This document shows, in pieces, positions 46,099 to 48,537 of a DNA stretch of 48,537 bases (within the stretch, counting starts at the first letter, position 1; each line of letters opens with the position of its first letter). The notes under the pieces were generated by a model. That model was given only the letters and a program-made list of their open reading frames with translations, was not told the DNA's origin and searched no databases. The translations under genes were made by a program, and so were the position numbers. Source of the DNA: Myxococcales bacterium (GTDB lineage: Bacteria > Myxococcota > Bradymonadia > UBA7976 > UBA1532); the NCBI GenBank assembly GCA_020633515.1, contig JACKDM010000035.1, positions 1 through 48,537 of the forward strand. The letters run 5' to 3'.

Positions 46099-46293
46099 CG
46101 CAGTGTCTCCCGCGGCCCGGGGTCATGCCTCACGGGTCCGCGCGCAGGTTCACGGGACGAAGCTCTGGTGTTCGATCGAGTTCGCGGAACGCTGCGGGGC
46201 GGGCGGCGCCGGAGAGGCGCGTCGAGCGCGGGTCGCTGGCGATCAGGTCGCCGGGCGCACCCGTCCCCGCGCGGTGGAGAGGTTCAACGCAGT
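46093..46293. repeat. 12-bp direct repeats flanking a 177-bp segment at the rsgA start
   Basis: GTTCAACGCAGT occurs at 46093-46104 and again at 46282-46293. The left copy contains the TTG start of rsgA; the right copy directly follows an ATG (46296) with AAGGAGG (46302-46308). The segment between is 177 bases and begins and ends with weakly inverted GC-rich ends (TCTCC...CGGGG). This looks like a small insertion with a 12-bp target duplication that separated rsgA from its original ribosome site, or a segmental duplication. Confidence 0.5.
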
Positions 46294-46445
46294 CATATGC
46301 GCCTCCTTTCGGCGGGGGTGACAGGACCTCGCCATCTCACCGGAGCCCGACCCGCCGCGTCAAGAGCGAACGCGAAGCGCGTTCGACGCGTGGCCTCCCC
46401 GGGGCGCGGTGTGATAGAACCGCCCACGGTCACCGGGAGGAGAAC
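46099..46445. other. Divergent intergenic region, rsgA and amidohydrolase operon
   Basis: 347 bases. Apart from the repeat-flanked segment and leader ORF, it holds AGCGAACGCGAAGCGCGTTCGACGCG around 46365-46391, containing the inverted repeat GAACGCG/CGCGTTC, and a candidate -10 word GTGATAGAACCG (46411-46422). GGAGGAG precedes the plus-strand gene. No further gene is seen. Confidence 0.4.
46243..46296 (-). other. 17-codon leader-like ORF upstream of rsgA
   Basis: From ATG 46296, with the best Shine-Dalgarno in this gap (AAGGAGG, five bases spacing), the frame reads MTALNLSTARGRVRPAT then stops. It could be a leader peptide, or the stranded original 5' end of rsgA (MTALN...) left by the insertion. 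Confidence 0.35.
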
Positions 46446-46835
46446 GTGAAGCCGGGGCACCTGTTGCTGCTGTTCTTGCCCGATCGCCACAGCCCGGGCA
46501 CTCTGAAGGCAGTGCTGCGCAAGTATCCGGTGCAGTACGTCGAGGGGTGCGCCGAGCCCGGCGTACGCGAACGTTTCGCCGATCAGCGGGGGGTTTTGGT
46601 GACGGTGGTCGACTGGGCCCCCGCGGAGATCGTCTCGCCATCGCGCGGCGCCGATCGGGTTCAGCTCCCCGACGAGGTCCTCGCGCTGCTCGACGAGGTC
46701 TCCGCCGCCGCGCCCGACGGCTTCGACCTCGCCATCATCGAGCCCGGCGACGGCCTGCGCTACCACGCCGAGATCGGCCGCGCCCGCCTCGCCCGCCCGC
46801 TCGCCGTCGGCTGCCGCTACGAGGTGCGCCGGTGA
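46446..46835 (+). CDS. Hypothetical protein, first gene of amidohydrolase operon
   Basis: 129 residues from GTG 46446, chosen for its GGAGGAG site and hydrophobic beta start VKPGHLLLLFLPDRH; 122 upstream in-frame codons are rejected. The sequence (PGTLKAVLRKYPVQYVEGCAEPGVRERF, VLVTVVDWAPAEIV, LPDEVLALLDEVSAAAPDGFDLAII, RYHAEIGRARLARP) looks like a small soluble alpha/beta protein. I recognise no family. The stop overlaps the amidohydrolase start (GTGA), so the products are probably made together. Confidence 0.7.
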   Translation: MKPGHLLLLFLPDRHSPGTLKAVLRKYPVQYVEGCAEPGVRERFADQRGVLVTVVDWAPAEIVSPSRGADRVQLPDEVLALLDEVSAAAPDGFDLAIIEPGDGLRYHAEIGRARLARPLAVGCRYEVRR

Positions 46836-48037
46836 GCGCGACCCCGCGCATCCGCCTCCGCGGCGCGACCGTGCACACCGCCGACGACCCGCCCCGCATC
46901 GAGCGCGGCGAGGTCGTCATCGAGGGCGACCGCATCGTCCACGTCGGCCCCGCGAGCAGCGGCGCCACCGACGACCGCGTCGTCGACGTCCGCGGCCACC
47001 ACCTCTGCCCCGGCTTCGTCGACGCCCACGTCCACCTCGGCCTCTACCCCGAGGGCTTCCCCCACGAAGCCAAGGATCTCAACGAGATGACCCGCCCGGT
47101 GACCCCCGAGATGCGGGCCATCGACGCGGTCTGGCCGGGCGACGTCGCCTTCGCCCGCGCCCGCGCCGCCGGGGTCACCACCGTCTGCGTGCTGCCCGGC
47201 TCGGGCAACGTCATCGGCGGCACCGGCGTCGTGCTCCGCACCGCCGGGATCGACGTCGAGCAGATGGCGCTCGCCGAGCCCGCCTGCCTCAAGGTCGCGT
47301 TCGGCCACAACGTCAAACACAGCCACGGCCTCAAGAGCGGCCGCGCCCCGCTCACCCGCATGGGCATCGCCGCGCTCTTCCGCCAGGCCTTCGAAGACGC
47401 GCTCCGCTACGAGCAGCGCCGCCTCGTCCGGGGCGACGACGTCGCGCCCGACCCCGGCCACGAGATCCTCCTCCGCGCGCTCCGCCGCGAGCTGCCCGTC
47501 CGCGCCCACGCCTCGCGCAGCGACGACATCCTCACCGCCATCCGCCTCGCCCGCGAGTTCGGCCTCCGCCTCGTGCTCGAGCACGGCTACGAGGCCGACC
47601 TCGTCCTCGACCGCGTCCTCGAACACGGCGTCGCCGTCGTCTTCGGCCCCGCGTTCCGCTGCTGCGGCAACACCGAAGAGCTGCACTTCGACTTCGCCGC
47701 CGTCCGCACCCTCGACGACGCCGGCGTCTGCGTCGCCCACATGACCGACCACCCGATCGTGCCCGTCGGCTACCTCCCCATCCAGGCCGCGCTCTCCGTC
47801 CGCGCCGGCCTGCACCCCGACCGCGCGCTGTGCACCATCACCGCCCACCCCGCGCGCATCCTCGGCCTCGAAGACCGCCTCGGCCGCCTCGCGCCCGGCC
47901 TCTCCGCCGACCTCGTCATCCTCGACGGCCCCCCGCTCGACGTCGCCAGCCGCGTCGTCCAGACCTGGATCGAAGGCCGCCCCGTCCACCACGCCACCGA
48001 CGCGGTGCCCGTCCCCGGAGCGTTGATCAGCCGATGA
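46832..48037 (+). CDS. Amidohydrolase-superfamily enzyme (imidazolonepropionase-like)
   Basis: 401 residues from GTG 46832 (VSATPRIRLRGATVHTADD), overlapping the previous stop by four bases. The composite beta-sandwich N-terminus leads to the metal motif CPGFVDAHVHLG (HxH about 65-67). Further ligand candidates are Lys in ACLKVAFG, His in RAHASRSDD, His in LVLEHGYEADL and Asp in VAHMTDHPI, and it ends with the family signature LGRLAPGLSADLVILDGPPLD. The metal-dependent hydrolase acts on amide or cyclic amide bonds; substrate unknown. The start of an MFS transporter overlaps its end (ATGA), suggesting import followed by hydrolysis. Confidence 0.9.
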   Translation: MSATPRIRLRGATVHTADDPPRIERGEVVIEGDRIVHVGPASSGATDDRVVDVRGHHLCPGFVDAHVHLGLYPEGFPHEAKDLNEMTRPVTPEMRAIDAVWPGDVAFARARAAGVTTVCVLPGSGNVIGGTGVVLRTAGIDVEQMALAEPACLKVAFGHNVKHSHGLKSGRAPLTRMGIAALFRQAFEDALRYEQRRLVRGDDVAPDPGHEILLRALRRELPVRAHASRSDDILTAIRLAREFGLRLVLEHGYEADLVLDRVLEHGVAVVFGPAFRCCGNTEELHFDFAAVRTLDDAGVCVAHMTDHPIVPVGYLPIQAALSVRAGLHPDRALCTITAHPARILGLEDRLGRLAPGLSADLVILDGPPLDVASRVVQTWIEGRPVHHATDAVPVPGALISR

Positions 48038-48537
48038 GGACCGCCGCCGCCATCGACGCCGAGAACCCGCCCTGGGGCGACGTCGTGCGCGTCTGCCTCG
48101 GCGCGCTCGCGACCTTCCTCGCCTTCGGCATGCTCCTGCCGATCTTCCCCATCTGGGTCCGCGGCTACAGCGACAACCTCACCCAGGTCGGCATCGCCAC
48201 CACCCTCGCCGCCGGCGTCGGCCTCGTCGCCGCCCGCCCGCTCGCCGCCCGCATGATGGAGGGCCGCACCCGGATGCCCACCATGGCGCTCGGCGGCTTC
48301 TGCGTCGGCTTCGCCTCGGCGCTCTACCCGTTCATCGACGGCCTCGCCCCCGCCGCCCACTTCCCCGCGATCTTCACCCTCCGCGCCATCCAGGGCCTCG
48401 GCTTCGGCCTCGTCACCACCGCCGCCGTCAGCGCCATCACCGACCTCACCCCGCTCCACCGCCGCGGCGAGATCATCGGCTACTTCGCCGCCAGCAACGC
48501 GCTCGCGCTCATCATCGGCCCGCTCATCGGCGGCGGC
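48034..48537 (+). CDS. MFS transporter, partial (cut by window end)
   Basis: The first 168 residues are present, with no stop before the right edge. ATG 48034 overlaps the amidohydrolase stop. TM helices by eye: VVRVCLGALATFLAFGMLLPIF, VGIATTLAAGVGLVAARPLAAR, MALGGFCVGFASALYPFI, AIFTLRAIQGLGFGLVTTAAVSA and GYFAASNALALIIGPLIGGG. The loop after helix 2 (ARPLAARMMEGRTRM) and RAIQGLGFG match major-facilitator drug/sugar-type exporters. Substrate probably linked to the preceding amidohydrolase. Confidence 0.88.
   Translation, partial: MRTAAAIDAENPPWGDVVRVCLGALATFLAFGMLLPIFPIWVRGYSDNLTQVGIATTLAAGVGLVAARPLAARMMEGRTRMPTMALGGFCVGFASALYPFIDGLAPAAHFPAIFTLRAIQGLGFGLVTTAAVSAITDLTPLHRRGEIIGYFAASNALALIIGPLIGGG

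Overview
This window is very GC-rich (roughly three quarters G+C by eye) bacterial chromosome. No tRNA, rRNA, CRISPR array or conventional insertion sequence was seen. The gene content suggests a flagellated member of the Myxococcota or a related deltaproteobacterial lineage: FHA-domain proteins, a Ser/Thr kinase with HEAT/TPR repeats, an enhancer-binding-protein-like regulator with two helix-turn-helix segments, a PEGA protein, DUF1592- and DUF1552-type exported proteins, a soluble multi-PAS hybrid kinase and several small exported hypothetical proteins. This is inference from family content, not a marker-gene result.

Layout. 1-3804 (minus): a five-part run reading from a CopD-like membrane protein through a small exported protein and a VWA/zinc-ribbon/FHA membrane protein to an amidase_2 + M23-like protein cut by the left edge. 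3849-5501 (minus): flavin monooxygenase. 5769-8233 (plus): PhoB/PhoR-type two-component pair. 8343-12324: divergent pair of an FHA + winged-helix regulator (minus) and a Ser/Thr kinase with HEAT and TPR repeats (plus), both broken by several apparent frameshifts. 12325-13796: lower-GC island with one unknown gene. 13874-19475 (minus): two tandem modules, each a flagellin followed by a tyrosine recombinase, with a small unknown gene between the modules. 19798-24745: small membrane protein, an AAA+ regulator lacking GAFTGA, an unknown acidic-tailed protein, a lipoprotein phosphoesterase and an envelope protein. 24884-29663 (plus): acyl-CoA dehydrogenase and two paralogous MuiA/DUF4139-type proteins. 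29911-30360 (minus): periplasmic rhodanese. 30573-38315 (plus): an APMAP-like propeller, a cytochrome c/DUF1592-type lipoprotein containing a glycogen-binding-like module, a Tat-exported DUF1552 protein and a soluble multi-PAS hybrid kinase. 38337-40574 (minus): AI-2E-family permease and HtrA protease. 40691-44969: outer-membrane-like protein, a second acyl-CoA dehydrogenase, a DUF4442 hotdog protein and a PEGA protein. 45016-46098 (minus): RsgA. 46446-48537 (plus): small unknown protein, amidohydrolase and MFS transporter cut by the right edge.

The most unusual block is 13.9-19.5 kb. Flagellin genes are each paired with a diverged tyrosine recombinase; the two modules look duplicated, carry long direct repeats and have repeated GCGATG-type motifs in the flagellin-recombinase spacers. 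I suggest, as inference only, a recombination-based flagellin diversification or copy-number system.

Caution on sequence quality: at least eleven apparent frameshifts lie in four genes (8.3-12.3, 14.4-14.6 and 27.24 kb). Several sit at C/G homopolymers one base too long or too short, so assembly error is at least as likely as gene decay.
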